The notes under the pieces: model-generated | Databases searched by the model: none | What the model saw: only the letters and a program-made list of their open reading frames with translations | What the model was told of the DNA's origin: nothing | Translations under genes and position numbers: made by a program | Origin: Pseudomonas hunanensis | GTDB lineage: Bacteria > Pseudomonadota > Gammaproteobacteria > Pseudomonadales > Pseudomonadaceae | Assembly: GCF_013393325.1 (NCBI RefSeq) | Contig: NZ_QJRC01000100.1 | Location: 1 to 64,000 of the forward strand | Direction of reading: 5' to 3' | DNA length: 64,000 bases | Part shown: piece by piece, positions 41,842 to 51,076 of the stretch | Layout of the letters: each line of letters starts with the position of its first letter | Position numbering within the stretch: the first letter of the stretch is position 1

Positions 41842-42645
41842 TTACTGTTCGTCGGGTTGAGGCTCGCGTCGCCCTCGTGGCACCAGCATAGGCGTCCCGC
41901 TCACCGGGTCGTCAATCACTAGCCCGGATAACCCAAAGACCTGCTGCACCAGCGCCTCGGTGAAGATCTGCGCCGGCGCCCCCTGGGCGACGATGGCGCC
42001 TTCACGCATGGCCACCAAGTGGCTGGCATAACGGCAGGCCTGGTTCAGGTCGTGTAGCACCGCCACGATAGTGCGCCCCTGTCGGTTCAGGTCGCGCAGC
42101 AACTCCAGCAATTCATACTGGTGGGCGATATCCAGGTAAGTGGTGGGCTCATCCAGCAGCAACAGTGGGGTGTCCTGCGCCAGCACCATGGCAATCCACA
42201 CGCGCTGGCGCTGGCCGCCAGACAATGCCTGCACCGGGCGCTCGGCCAGCGCCTCGATGCCGGTCGCATGCATCGCGCGCTGTACCGCCTGTTCATCCTC
42301 GGGTGACCACTGTTGCCACAGACGCTGGTGCGGATAGCGGCCGCGCGCGACCAGTTCGGCTACGCGAATGCCGTCCGGTGCGCTGGCACTTTGCGGCAGC
42401 AGGGCCAGGCGCCGGGCCACGTCCTTGGCCGGGCGCTGCTGAATGTCCTGGCCATCGAGCAGCACCTGGCCGCAGCTGGGCACCAACAGCCGCGACAGTG
42501 CTGCCAGCAGGGTCGATTTACCGCAGGCGTTGGGGCCGATTATCACAGTGAAGGCACCGTCCTGGATGTCCAGCGACAGATCGTGCGACAGGGTTCTTTG
42601 GTCGCGGCGCAGGGTCAGCGCGCGGGCTTGCAGGCGAGGGCTCAT
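41842..42645 (-). CDS. siderophore/iron-type ABC transporter ATPase
   Basis: 267 residues, FecE/FepC-like. Walker A is GPNACGKST (about 37-45), the Q-loop LLPQSASAP, the signature ALSGGQRQRVWIAMVLAQ (about 140-157), Walker B LLLLDEPTTYLDI and H-loop AVLHDLNQACRYA. It energises the permease pair encoded divergently at 43658-45702. Splitting the ATPase from the other subunits onto the opposite strand is somewhat unusual. Both units share the 110-bp control region with a possible Fur site. Confidence 0.88.
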   Translation of the reverse strand: MSPRLQARALTLRRDQRTLSHDLSLDIQDGAFTVIIGPNACGKSTLLAALSRLLVPSCGQVLLDGQDIQQRPAKDVARRLALLPQSASAPDGIRVAELVARGRYPHQRLWQQWSPEDEQAVQRAMHATGIEALAERPVQALSGGQRQRVWIAMVLAQDTPLLLLDEPTTYLDIAHQYELLELLRDLNRQGRTIVAVLHDLNQACRYASHLVAMREGAIVAQGAPAQIFTEALVQQVFGLSGLVIDDPVSGTPMLVPRGRREPQPDEQ

Positions 42646-42707
42646 GGCGGGTCCTTGGCAATCCGGTATTTTGCGGAACGTATTCTACATGATGGAATTA
42701 TCTGTAT

Positions 42708-42726
42708 GAGAAGTATTATCATGCGC
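42708..42726. promoter_or_regulatory. possible Fur box, ABC transporter control region
   Basis: GAGAAGTATTATCATGCGC matches 12 of 19 bases of the classical GATAATGATAATCATTATC. It lies between the divergent ATPase and binding-protein genes, 30 bp before the latter. Confidence 0.35.
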
Positions 42727-42755
42727 AGCTGATTCCCTCTGAGCGAAGCCGAGCA

Positions 42756-43655
42756 ATGAAGCGTTTTCGAATTTGTGCAGCACTGGCCGCCGTCGCCCTG
42801 GCGCTGGCTGGGGTGATCCCGAGTGCAATAGCCGCGCCCGCGCGAATCGTCTCTACCACACCGAGCGTGACCGGCATCCTGCTGGCCATGCAGGCCCCCT
42901 TGGTGGCCAGCGCCGCCGCCACGCCTAGCCGCCTGACCGATGACAAGGGCTTCTTCTCGCAATGGGCAGCTGTGGCCGACCAGCGTGATGTGCAGGTGCT
43001 GTACCGTAACCTGCAGTTCGACATCGAGGCCGTGGTGGCCAGCGCCCCCGACTTGCTGGTGGTGTCTGCCACCGGTGCCGACAGCGCCGCGCCGCACCTG
43101 GCCGAGCTGAAAGCCCAGGGCGTGCCGACGCTGGTGGTCAACTACTCCAACCAGTCCTGGCAGGACCTGGCTACCGAGCTTGGAGAAAAGACCGAACTGC
43201 AACAGCAGGCCAAGGCGGTGATCCAGCGGTTCGACGACTACACTCGCGAAACGGCAGCCCGCCTGACCCCCTCGCCAAGGCCGGTCGTCCTGATCGGCTA
43301 CAACATCGGTGGCAGTTATTCCATCGGCCGCACATTCAGCCCGCAGGCAAGGCTGCTGACCGCACTCGGCTTTCAAGTGCGTGAACTGCCCGAGGCGATG
43401 GCGGGGCAGGTGATTCGCGCCACCGAATTCCAGTTCATTTCCCGCGAAAACCTGGTCGCCGCCATCGGTGATGCAGATGTGTTCCTGCTCAGCGCCGACG
43501 ACAAAGATGCCCAAGCCTTCCTCCACGACCCAGTGCTGGCCAACCTGCGCGCGGTGCAGCACAAGCGCGTGTACCCGTTGGGGCCCAGTTCGTTCCGCAT
43601 CGACTACTATTCCGGGCGGCAGATGCTCGACACCGTCGCCGGCTACTTCCACTGA
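42756..43655 (+). CDS. periplasmic iron-siderophore-type binding protein
   Basis: 299 residues. A signal peptide (MKRFRICAALAAVALALAGV..., cleavage near AIA-AP) precedes a class III binding-protein fold joined by one long helix (SWQDLATELGEKTELQQQAK, about 130-149). The N lobe has RIVSTTPSVTGILLAM and FDIEAVVASAPDLLVV; the C lobe has VYPLGPSSFRIDYYSGRQML. It is FepB-like: it delivers a ferric siderophore (or heme/cobalamin-like ligand) to the permeases encoded 2 bp downstream. The ligand is not predictable. Confidence 0.87.
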   Translation: MKRFRICAALAAVALALAGVIPSAIAAPARIVSTTPSVTGILLAMQAPLVASAAATPSRLTDDKGFFSQWAAVADQRDVQVLYRNLQFDIEAVVASAPDLLVVSATGADSAAPHLAELKAQGVPTLVVNYSNQSWQDLATELGEKTELQQQAKAVIQRFDDYTRETAARLTPSPRPVVLIGYNIGGSYSIGRTFSPQARLLTALGFQVRELPEAMAGQVIRATEFQFISRENLVAAIGDADVFLLSADDKDAQAFLHDPVLANLRAVQHKRVYPLGPSSFRIDYYSGRQMLDTVAGYFH

Positions 43656-43657
43656 CC

Positions 43658-44662
43658 ATGGCTGGCCCGACTTTGCGCCCTGCGCTGCTGGCAGGGCTAT
43701 TGCTGCTGTTCATGGCGGCGCTGGCGAGCCTGCTGATTGGCTCGCATCCGATTACCGTCGGCGTGGTATTCGACGCCCTCTACCAGCCCGACCTGCTGAA
43801 CGATGAGCACCTCATCGTGCGTGAGTTACGCGTGCCACGCACGTTGGTGGCGCTGCTGGCTGGCCTCGCGCTGGGGGCAGCGGGTACTTTGATGCAGGCA
43901 CTGACACGCAACCCGCTGGCCGAACCGGGGCTGCTGGGCGTGAATGCCGGCGCCGCGCTCGCGGTCATCCTAGGCGTAGCATTGTTTGGTCTGACCCAGG
44001 TCAGCCAGTACATCCCGCTGGCCTTTTTCGGCGCTGGCATCGCCGGAGTTGTCGTGTTTCTGCTTGGCCAGGCCGGCGCTGCCGACAGCAGCCCGGTGCG
44101 CCTGGTACTGGCCGGGGCAGGGCTGAGCATGCTGCTGGCCTCGCTCACGGCCATCCTCGTGCTCAACACCCCACCTCAGGTCTATGACCATTTCCGCAAT
44201 TGGGCGGCCGGCTCGTTGGCCGGCAGCAGTACGGCTGCGCTGCCATTGCCGGCCTTGGCGATCGCCTTGGGCCTGGCCCTGGCCGCCGCCTTGATGCCAC
44301 AACTCAATGCCTTGGCGCTGGGCCGAGATCTGGGCCGGGCGTTGGGCGTGAATGTGCGCCTGACCTGGGCGCTGGCCTGCGTGGCGCTGATGTTGCTGGC
44401 CGGCAGTGCTACCGCCATTGCCGGGCCGATCGGTTTCGTCGGGTTGGTGGCGCCGCACCTGGCACGATCGCTGGTGGGGCCGGACTACCGGCGCATGCTG
44501 CCCTATGCCGCGCTGATCGCTGCGCTGTTGCTGCTGGGCGCCGACCTGCTGGGCCGCGTGCTGGCGGCACCCGCGGAGCTGGCCGCCGGGACCCTGGCGC
44601 TGTTGCTTGGTGGGCCGGCCTTTATCGTATTGATTGGCAGGTTTCGCCTATGTCAGCTGTGA
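43658..44662 (+). CDS. FecCD-family permease subunit 1
   Basis: 334 residues, about 10 membrane helices. Family features are VRELRVPRTLVALLAGLALG (about 49-68), AAGTLMQALTRNPLAEPGLL (about 69-88, the ATPase-coupling region) and AGPIGFVGLVAPHLARSLVG (about 252-271). It starts 2 bp after the binding-protein stop and overlaps the second permease gene by 13 bp. FepD-like. Confidence 0.88.
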   Translation: MAGPTLRPALLAGLLLLFMAALASLLIGSHPITVGVVFDALYQPDLLNDEHLIVRELRVPRTLVALLAGLALGAAGTLMQALTRNPLAEPGLLGVNAGAALAVILGVALFGLTQVSQYIPLAFFGAGIAGVVVFLLGQAGAADSSPVRLVLAGAGLSMLLASLTAILVLNTPPQVYDHFRNWAAGSLAGSSTAALPLPALAIALGLALAAALMPQLNALALGRDLGRALGVNVRLTWALACVALMLLAGSATAIAGPIGFVGLVAPHLARSLVGPDYRRMLPYAALIAALLLLGADLLGRVLAAPAELAAGTLALLLGGPAFIVLIGRFRLCQL

Positions 44663-45702
44663 ATGGGTTGCGTGTGCTTCGATGCGGGCCCCTGAGCCTG
44701 CGTTTCAGTTTGCGGGCCGTGCTGGTCGGCAGTGCACTGTCGCTGTTGGTGATGGGCCTGGCGGTGTTGCTGCTGGGTACGGGTAGCCTGCCGATCCATG
44801 CAGGCCAGGTGTTGACCAGCCTGTTTGGGCAGGGTGACAACGAGATGGCCAGCCGCATTGTCATCCGCGTGCGTTTGCCGCGGGTACTCACGGCAATGCT
44901 GGTGGGCGCGGCGCTGGGCATGGCTGGGGCAATCTTCCAGTCGATCGCGCGCAATGCTCTGGGTTCGCCCGATGTCATTGGCTTTACCACAGGCGCTGCG
45001 AGTGGTGCCATCGTGCAAATCATCCTGTTCGATGCCGGCCCGTTGGCCACGGCGTTGGCCGCTGTTGCAGGCGGCATGCTTACCGCGTTGCTGGTGTTGC
45101 TGTTGGCGCGTCGCGGGCAGGGCGGCCAGGGTTACCGGCTGGTGCTGGTGGGTATAGGCATGGGCGCCACGCTGTCGGGCCTCAACCAGCTGCTGCTGGT
45201 CACCGGCGACCTCGACCAGGCACTGTTCGCCCAGCTGTGGCTGGCCGGTTCGCTCAACACTCGTACCTGGGCCCATGTGTTGCCTGCCACGCTGGGGTTG
45301 GCACTGATGGTACCGGTGGCCCTGCTGTACAAGCGTGAACTGGCTCTGATGGAAATGGGCGATGGCATGGCTGGCCAGTTGGGCGTGGCGGTGGAGCGTT
45401 CGCGGTTGCGCCTGGTGCTTGCAGCGGTAGGGCTTACTGCCATTGCCACTGCCGCAGCCGGGCCGATTGCTTTCATCGCCCTGGCTGGCCCGCAATTGGC
45501 GCGGCGGCTTACGCGTACTGCGGGGGTGCCATTGCTGTGTGCCGCCTTGATGGGCGCGGCGCTGCTGCTGGTGGCCGATTGGCTGAGCCAACGCCTGGCG
45601 GCCACGGCGCAGTTGCCGGTGGGGTTGGTGACCGGAGTATTGGGTGGTTGCTACCTGCTGTGGCTGATTACGGCTCAGCGTCAAGGGTCTGGAGCAGGGT
45701 GA
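44650..45702 (+). CDS. FecCD-family permease subunit 2
   Basis: 350 residues from the ATG at 44650, which lies inside the end of the previous gene; the long open frame upstream of it is a shadow of that gene. It has VIRVRLPRVLTAMLVGAALG (about 74-93), GAIFQSIARNALGSPDVIGF (about 96-115) and AAGPIAFIALAGPQLARRLT (about 272-291). FepG-like; with subunit 1 it forms the membrane channel. It is the last gene of this unit; a 252-bp spacer follows before fdsG. Confidence 0.88.
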   Translation: MSAVNGLRVLRCGPLSLRFSLRAVLVGSALSLLVMGLAVLLLGTGSLPIHAGQVLTSLFGQGDNEMASRIVIRVRLPRVLTAMLVGAALGMAGAIFQSIARNALGSPDVIGFTTGAASGAIVQIILFDAGPLATALAAVAGGMLTALLVLLLARRGQGGQGYRLVLVGIGMGATLSGLNQLLLVTGDLDQALFAQLWLAGSLNTRTWAHVLPATLGLALMVPVALLYKRELALMEMGDGMAGQLGVAVERSRLRLVLAAVGLTAIATAAAGPIAFIALAGPQLARRLTRTAGVPLLCAALMGAALLLVADWLSQRLAATAQLPVGLVTGVLGGCYLLWLITAQRQGSGAG

Positions 45703-45954
45703 AGCCTGGCTGGCCGGCCTCCTGACCACAGGTCGGTTTCAGGATGCGCCTGGTCGCTCGCACGCAACCCCTCGACGCCACAAGTGCCATGCTTGCAGGA
45801 TGCCCAGGGACCAGCGCGCGCAGATGTGCGGCCGTGGGCAAGGAGGCCGCCAGTACCACGCAACCGTGACGTGGCCGGCGCGCCGCAGCAGAACACGCCG
45901 GACACCTGCCCTCACAATCATTCAGGCAGGGTCCGTGATGCCGAGGTCCGCTGT
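45703..45954 (+). promoter_or_regulatory. long GC-rich leader before the formate dehydrogenase operon
   Basis: 252 bp with no convincing gene. Complementary segments such as GCGCCTGGTC near 45746 and GACCAGCGCGC near 45808 suggest a folded leader or terminator. No known riboswitch consensus was recognised. Confidence 0.35.
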
Positions 45955-46437
45955 ATGCCTGATGAATTGCTCCACCTGCCCGATATCCAGCGCATTCTGG
46001 CCCGCGACAAGGCCACCCCGGGGGCCCTGTTGCCGATCCTGCATGCCATCCAGCACGACATCGGTTACATCCCCGATGCGGCTGTCCCCGAAATCGCTCA
46101 TGCCCTGAACCTTAGCCTGGCCGAGGTGCGCGGGGTGATCAGCTTCTACCACGATTTCCGCACCGCGCCGCCTGCCCGTCATACTCTGCGCCTGTGCCGC
46201 GCCGAGTCGTGCCAGAGCCGTGGCGCCGAGGCCCTGGCCGCGCAGCTGCGTGAACAGCTGGCACTGGACGATCATGGCACCAGCGCCGACGGCGCCATCA
46301 GCCTTCGGCCGGTGTATTGCCTGGGCGCCTGTGCCTGCTCGCCGGCGCTGGAGCTGGACGGCCAAGTGCACGCGCGCCTCACCCCCGAGCGCCTGCGCGC
46401 CCTGGTCAATGGTTGCCGGGAGGACGCTGCATGCTGA
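45955..46437 (+). CDS. fdsG: NAD-dependent formate dehydrogenase, gamma subunit
   Basis: 160 residues from the ATG at 45955 (GAGGT upstream). NuoE/FdsG family: an N-terminal helical part (ILHAIQHDIGYIPDAAVPEI, about 27-46; LSLAEVRGVISFYHDFRTAP) and a thioredoxin-like [2Fe-2S] domain with LCRAESCQ (about 82-89) and VYCLGACACSPA (about 121-132). It carries electrons within the soluble molybdenum formate dehydrogenase. Its stop overlaps the fdsB start by 7 nt (ATGCTGA). Confidence 0.92.
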   Translation: MPDELLHLPDIQRILARDKATPGALLPILHAIQHDIGYIPDAAVPEIAHALNLSLAEVRGVISFYHDFRTAPPARHTLRLCRAESCQSRGAEALAAQLREQLALDDHGTSADGAISLRPVYCLGACACSPALELDGQVHARLTPERLRALVNGCREDAAC

Positions 46438-47990
46438 CCCTGTACATTCCCTGCGATTCGGTCGCCCGCGCCGTGGGTGCCGATCAGGTCGTCGAGGCCT
46501 TGCAGCGCGAGGCCGAGCGCCGCCAGTTGCCTCTGGACATCCAACGCACCAGCTCACGCGGGTTGTACTGGCTGGAGCCGCTGATCGAGTGCGACAGTGC
46601 GCAAGGGCGCCAGGGCTTCGGCCCGGTTACCCCGCAGGACGTGCCGTCCCTGCTCGATGCCCTGGCCGGTGATCCTGGTGGCCACTCACTGGCACTGGGC
46701 GCGGTCGAAGAAATACCTTACCTCAAGACCCAGCAGCGCCTGTTGTTCGCCCGCGCCGGCATCACCCGCCCGTTGTCGCTGGATGACTACCGCGCCCACG
46801 GCGGTTTCGCAGGGCTGGAGGTAGCCGTGGCCCTGGACGGTGCCGACGTGGTCGCTGCGGTACTCGATTCCGGTCTGCGTGGCCGTGGTGGCGCGGCGTT
46901 CCCGGCCGGCATCAAGTGGCGCACCGTGCGTGACGCCGATGCCGGGCAAAAATACGTGGTGTGCAACGCTGACGAGGGTGACTCCGGCACCTTTGCCGAC
47001 CGCATGCTGATGGAGGGCGACCCCTTCCTGCTGATCGAGGGCATGATCATTGCCGGCCTCGCCGTCGGGGCCGACAAGGGATACATCTATGTACGCTCGG
47101 AATATCCCGACGCTATCCGCTCGCTTGACCAGGCCTTCACCATTGCCCGTGATGCGGGGTACCTCGGCACTGACGTAGCCGGCAGTGGCCAGGCGTTCGA
47201 CCTGGAAGTGCGAGTGGGCGCCGGCGCCTATATCTGCGGCGAAGAAACCGCGTTGCTCGAATCCATCGAAGGCAAGCGCGGCATCGTCCGCGCCAAGCCC
47301 CCACTGCCCGCGCTGCAAGGCCTGTTCGGCTTGCCGACGCTGGTGCACAACGTGCTTACCCTGGCTTCGGTGCCCATCATTCTGGCCAAGGGCGCGGCGT
47401 TCTATCGCGATTTCGGCATGGGCCGCTCGCTGGGCACCATGCCGTTCCAGCTGGCCGGTAACATCCGCCAGGGTGGCTTGGTGGAGCGTGCGTTCGGCCT
47501 GACCCTGCGCGAACTGGTGGACGGTTACGGCGGTGGCACGGCCAGTGGCCGGCCGCTGAAGGCCGCGCAGGTCGGGGGGCCGCTTGGTGCCTGGGTACCC
47601 CCCAGCCACTTCGACACGCCGCTGGACTATGAAGCCTTCGCCGCCATGGGCGCGATGCTCGGCCACGGCGGTGTAGTGGTGGCCGACGACACCCTGAACA
47701 TGGCCAGCATGGCGCGTTTCGCCCTGCAGTTCTGCGCCGAGGAGTCCTGTGGCAAGTGCACCCCATGCCGCATCGGCTCGACGCGGGGCATGGAAGTGGT
47801 CGACCGGCTGATCGCCAGCAGCGACCTCGCTGAACGCCACGACCAGGCGCTGTTGCTGCGCGACCTGTGCGACACGATGCAGTACGGCTCGCTGTGCGCC
47901 ATGGGGGGCATGACCGCTTACCCGGTGGCCAGTGCGCTCAAGTACTTCCCTGCCGATTTTGGGCTGACCACCACGGAGGCCGCGCAGTGA
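46431..47990 (+). CDS. fdsB: NAD-dependent formate dehydrogenase, beta subunit (diaphorase)
   Basis: 519 residues, NuoF family with an N-terminal thioredoxin-like extension (about 1-100). The FMN/NAD site is SGLRGRGGAAFPAGIKWRTV (about 149-168) with CNADEGDSGTFADRMLMEGD and GAGAYICGEETALLESIEGK. The [4Fe-4S] ligands are in CAEESCGKCTPCRIG (about 436-450) and a later Cys in YGSLCAMGG. It reduces NAD+. Translation is coupled to fdsG upstream and fdsA downstream (GTGA). Confidence 0.93.
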   Translation: MLTLYIPCDSVARAVGADQVVEALQREAERRQLPLDIQRTSSRGLYWLEPLIECDSAQGRQGFGPVTPQDVPSLLDALAGDPGGHSLALGAVEEIPYLKTQQRLLFARAGITRPLSLDDYRAHGGFAGLEVAVALDGADVVAAVLDSGLRGRGGAAFPAGIKWRTVRDADAGQKYVVCNADEGDSGTFADRMLMEGDPFLLIEGMIIAGLAVGADKGYIYVRSEYPDAIRSLDQAFTIARDAGYLGTDVAGSGQAFDLEVRVGAGAYICGEETALLESIEGKRGIVRAKPPLPALQGLFGLPTLVHNVLTLASVPIILAKGAAFYRDFGMGRSLGTMPFQLAGNIRQGGLVERAFGLTLRELVDGYGGGTASGRPLKAAQVGGPLGAWVPPSHFDTPLDYEAFAAMGAMLGHGGVVVADDTLNMASMARFALQFCAEESCGKCTPCRIGSTRGMEVVDRLIASSDLAERHDQALLLRDLCDTMQYGSLCAMGGMTAYPVASALKYFPADFGLTTTEAAQ

Positions 47991-50869
47991 TCAATTTCTT
48001 CGACCCCGCTTCTGATAAAAACAGCGACCTCGGCACCCCGGCCCGTGACAGCGACGTGCAGGTCAGCCTGAGCATTGACGGCCGCGCCATCAGTGTGCCC
48101 GCCGGCACCTCGGTGATGCGCGCCGCCGCGATGCTCGGCACCAGCATCCCCAAACTGTGCGCCACCGACAGCCTTGAAGCCTTCGGCTCGTGCCGCATGT
48201 GCATGGTGGAAATCGAAGGCATGCGCGGCTACCCGGCGTCCTGCACCACGCCGGTCAGCGAAGGCATGGTGGTACGTACCGAAACCCCGCGCCTGGCCGG
48301 CCTGCGCCGCAACGTGATGGAGCTGTACATTTCCGACCACCCGCTGGACTGTCTGACCTGCTCGGCCAACGGTAACTGCGAGCTGCAGACCGTGGCTGGC
48401 CAGGTGGGCCTGCGCGAGGTGCGCTATGGCTATGACGGCGCCAACCACCTGGCCGAGAAAAAGGACGTTTCCAACCCGTATTTCGACTACGAGCCGAGCA
48501 AGTGCATCGTTTGCAGCCGCTGCGTGCGCGCCTGCGAGGATATCCAGGGCACCTTTGCCCTGACCATTACCGGGCGTGGTTTTGAATCGCGGGTAGCGGC
48601 AGCGGGTGGTGATGACTTCCTCACTTCCGAGTGCGTGTCGTGCGGCGCCTGCGTGCAGGCCTGCCCGACTGCGACCCTGACGGAAAAGAGCCTGGTGCAA
48701 CTTGGCCAGCCTGAGCGTTCGGTCATTACCACGTGCGCCTACTGCGGCGTTGGCTGTTCGTTCCGCGCCGAAATGAAGGGCGACCAGCTGGTGCGCATGG
48801 TCCCGGACAAGAACGGCGGCGCCAACCATGGCCACGCCTGCGTCAAAGGCCGCTTCGCCTGGGGTTATGCCACCCACCCGGACCGCATTACCAAGCCGAT
48901 GATTCGCAAGCGCCTGGAAGACCCGTGGCAGGAAGTGAGCTGGGACGAGGCGGTGACCTATGCCGCCAGCGAGTTCCGCCGCATCCAGCTCAAGTACGGG
49001 CGCGACGCCATTGGCGGCATCACCTCCAGCCGCTGCACCAACGAAGAAGCCTACCTGGTGCAGAAATTGGTGCGCACGGCATTCGGCAACAACAACGTCG
49101 ATACCTGCGCGCGGGTGTGCCATTCGCCCACTGGCTATGGCCTGAAGCAGACCCTGGGTGAATCGGCGGGCACGCAAAGCTTCGATTCGGTGATGCAGGC
49201 CGACGTGGTGCTGGTGATCGGCGCCAACCCCACCGATGCTCACCCGGTGTTTGGTTCGCAACTCAAGCGTCGCTTGCGCCAGGGGGCTCGGCTGATCGTG
49301 ATCGACCCACGGCGTATCGACCTGGTCGACTCGCCGCACGCCCGTGCCGAGCTGCATCTGCAACTGCGCCCAGGCACCAACGTGGCCATGCTCAACGCCC
49401 TGGCCCACGTGATAGTCACCGAGGGCCTGCTGGCTCAACGCTTCATCGATGCCCGCTGCGAAACCGAAGACTTCGCCCGCTGGCGCGACTTCGTCAGCCT
49501 GGCAGACAACGCCCCCGAGGTGCTCGGCCCGGTCTGTGGTGTGCCTGCCGAGCAGATCCGCGCCGCTGCGCGGTTGTATGCCACCGGCGGCAACGCAGCC
49601 ATCTATTACGGCTTGGGCGTGACCGAGCACAGCCAGGGTAGTACTGCGGTGATGGGCATCGCCAACCTGGCCATGGCCACCGGCAATATCGGCCGCGAGG
49701 GGGTAGGGGTGAACCCGTTGCGCGGGCAGAACAACGTGCAGGGTTCGTGCGACATGGGTTCGTTCCCCCACGAGCTGCCCGGCTACCGGCATATCTCCAA
49801 CGAGGGCGTGCGCGCCGAGTTCGAACGAGCCTGGGGCGTGACCCTGCAGCCCGACCCTGGTCTGCGCATTCCCAACATGTTCGAGGCTGCGTTGGACGGC
49901 AGCTTCAAAGCGTTGTACTGCCAGGGTGAGGACATCGCCCAGAGCGACCCCAACACCCAGCACGTCACGGCAGCCTTGCACGCCATGGAGTGCGTGGTGG
50001 TGCAGGATATTTTCCTCAACGAAACCGCCAAGTTCGCCCATGTGTTCCTGCCGGGCAGTTCATTCCTTGAAAAGGACGGCACTTTCACCAATGCCGAGCG
50101 GCGCATTTCGCGGGTGCGCAAGGTCATGGAGCCGCTGGCCGGCAAGGCCGACTGGGAAGCCACCGTGGCCCTGGCCAACGCCCTGGGCTACCCGATGAAC
50201 TACCGCCACCCGTCCGAGATCATGGACGAGATCGCTCGCCTGACGCCGACCTTCCGCCGGGTAAGCTACGCCGAGATCGACCGCCATGGCAGCCTGCAAT
50301 GGCCATGCAACGATGCTGCACCCGATGGCACACCGACCATGCACATCGACCAGTTCGTGCGTGGCAAGGGCCGCTTCATGCTTACCGGCTACGTGCCCAC
50401 CGACGAAAAGGTCAACAACCGCTATCCGCTGCTGCTGACCACCGGGCGCATCCTCAGCCAGTACAACGTCGGGGCTCAGACCCGGCGTACCGGCAACGTC
50501 GCCTGGCATGACGCCGACCGTTTGGAGATCCACCCGACCGACGCCGAAAGCCGTGGCATTCAGGACGGTGACTGGGTGGGAATCGGCAGCCGCGCCGGGC
50601 AGACCGTGCTGCGTGCCAAGGTCAGCGCACGGGTGGCGCCGGGCGTGGTGTACACCACGTTCCACTTCCCTGAATCGGGGGCGAACGTGATCACCACCGA
50701 CAACTCCGACTGGGCCACCAACTGCCCCGAGTACAAGGTGACGGCTGTGGAAGTGGTGAAAGTGTTCCAGCCATCACAATGGCAAAAGCGCTACCAGGAC
50801 TTCAGTGATGAACAGCGGCGGCTGCTGATAGAGCGCCGCACAGCGGAAAAAGCCGAGGTGCGCCGATGA
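47987..50869 (+). CDS. fdsA: NAD-dependent formate dehydrogenase, alpha subunit (Mo-bis-MGD)
   Basis: 960 residues from the GTG at 47987, four bases inside the fdsB end, with GGAGG before it. Order: [2Fe-2S] domain (CATDSLEAFGSCRMC; about 58-72), a His/Cys cluster segment (SDHPLDCLTCSANGNCELQ), two [4Fe-4S] ferredoxin motifs (CIVCSRCVRACED; CVSCGACVQACPTA), the FdhF-type [4Fe-4S] start TTCAYCGVGC and the molybdopterin domains. The Mo ligand is Cys in DTCARVCHSPTGYG (about 378), a cysteine rather than selenocysteine enzyme. Formate is oxidised to CO2. No fdsC/fdhD sulfurase gene lies between the subunits, unlike some fds operons. Confidence 0.94.
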   Translation: MINFFDPASDKNSDLGTPARDSDVQVSLSIDGRAISVPAGTSVMRAAAMLGTSIPKLCATDSLEAFGSCRMCMVEIEGMRGYPASCTTPVSEGMVVRTETPRLAGLRRNVMELYISDHPLDCLTCSANGNCELQTVAGQVGLREVRYGYDGANHLAEKKDVSNPYFDYEPSKCIVCSRCVRACEDIQGTFALTITGRGFESRVAAAGGDDFLTSECVSCGACVQACPTATLTEKSLVQLGQPERSVITTCAYCGVGCSFRAEMKGDQLVRMVPDKNGGANHGHACVKGRFAWGYATHPDRITKPMIRKRLEDPWQEVSWDEAVTYAASEFRRIQLKYGRDAIGGITSSRCTNEEAYLVQKLVRTAFGNNNVDTCARVCHSPTGYGLKQTLGESAGTQSFDSVMQADVVLVIGANPTDAHPVFGSQLKRRLRQGARLIVIDPRRIDLVDSPHARAELHLQLRPGTNVAMLNALAHVIVTEGLLAQRFIDARCETEDFARWRDFVSLADNAPEVLGPVCGVPAEQIRAAARLYATGGNAAIYYGLGVTEHSQGSTAVMGIANLAMATGNIGREGVGVNPLRGQNNVQGSCDMGSFPHELPGYRHISNEGVRAEFERAWGVTLQPDPGLRIPNMFEAALDGSFKALYCQGEDIAQSDPNTQHVTAALHAMECVVVQDIFLNETAKFAHVFLPGSSFLEKDGTFTNAERRISRVRKVMEPLAGKADWEATVALANALGYPMNYRHPSEIMDEIARLTPTFRRVSYAEIDRHGSLQWPCNDAAPDGTPTMHIDQFVRGKGRFMLTGYVPTDEKVNNRYPLLLTTGRILSQYNVGAQTRRTGNVAWHDADRLEIHPTDAESRGIQDGDWVGIGSRAGQTVLRAKVSARVAPGVVYTTFHFPESGANVITTDNSDWATNCPEYKVTAVEVVKVFQPSQWQKRYQDFSDEQRRLLIERRTAEKAEVRR

Positions 50870-51069
50870 GCAGTGACAACCTGGTCAAGATGGCCAACCA
50901 GATTGCCCATTACTTCGACAGTGAGCCAAACCGGGCGCTGGCGGTGCAGGGGGTGCGGCAGCATTTGCAAAGCTTCTGGACGCCGGCCATGCGCCGGCAA
51001 CTGGCGGAGTGGATCGAGGCCAACGCAGGGGAGGGCCTGGACCCGAAGGTGCGCGAGGCGATGGCCTAG
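50866..51069 (+). CDS. fdsD: formate dehydrogenase delta subunit
   Basis: 67 residues overlapping the fdsA end by 4 nt (ATGA). It has the FdsD pattern LVKMANQIAHYFDSEPNRAL and FWTPAMRRQLAEWIEANAGE. It is needed for assembly or stability of the FdsABG complex. It is the last gene of the operon; an inverted REP pair follows 8 bp later. Confidence 0.9.
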   Translation: MSSDNLVKMANQIAHYFDSEPNRALAVQGVRQHLQSFWTPAMRRQLAEWIEANAGEGLDPKVREAMA

Positions 51070-51076
51070 CGGGCCT

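Noticed and set aside
44200..44649. 150-codon N-terminal extension of the second FecCD permease
   Set aside because: It overlaps the first permease in another frame and is Arg/Gly-rich; a normal permease N terminus starts at 44650.
45668..45921. Small minus-strand open frames in the fdsG leader
   Set aside because: Three short overlapping frames with no ribosome site and Arg/Gly-rich products typical of chance frames in GC-rich DNA.
47918..50041. 707-codon open frame antisense to fdsA
   Set aside because: The opposite strand encodes a full formate dehydrogenase alpha subunit with all cluster motifs. The antisense frame has no ribosome site or family words and results from high third-position G+C.
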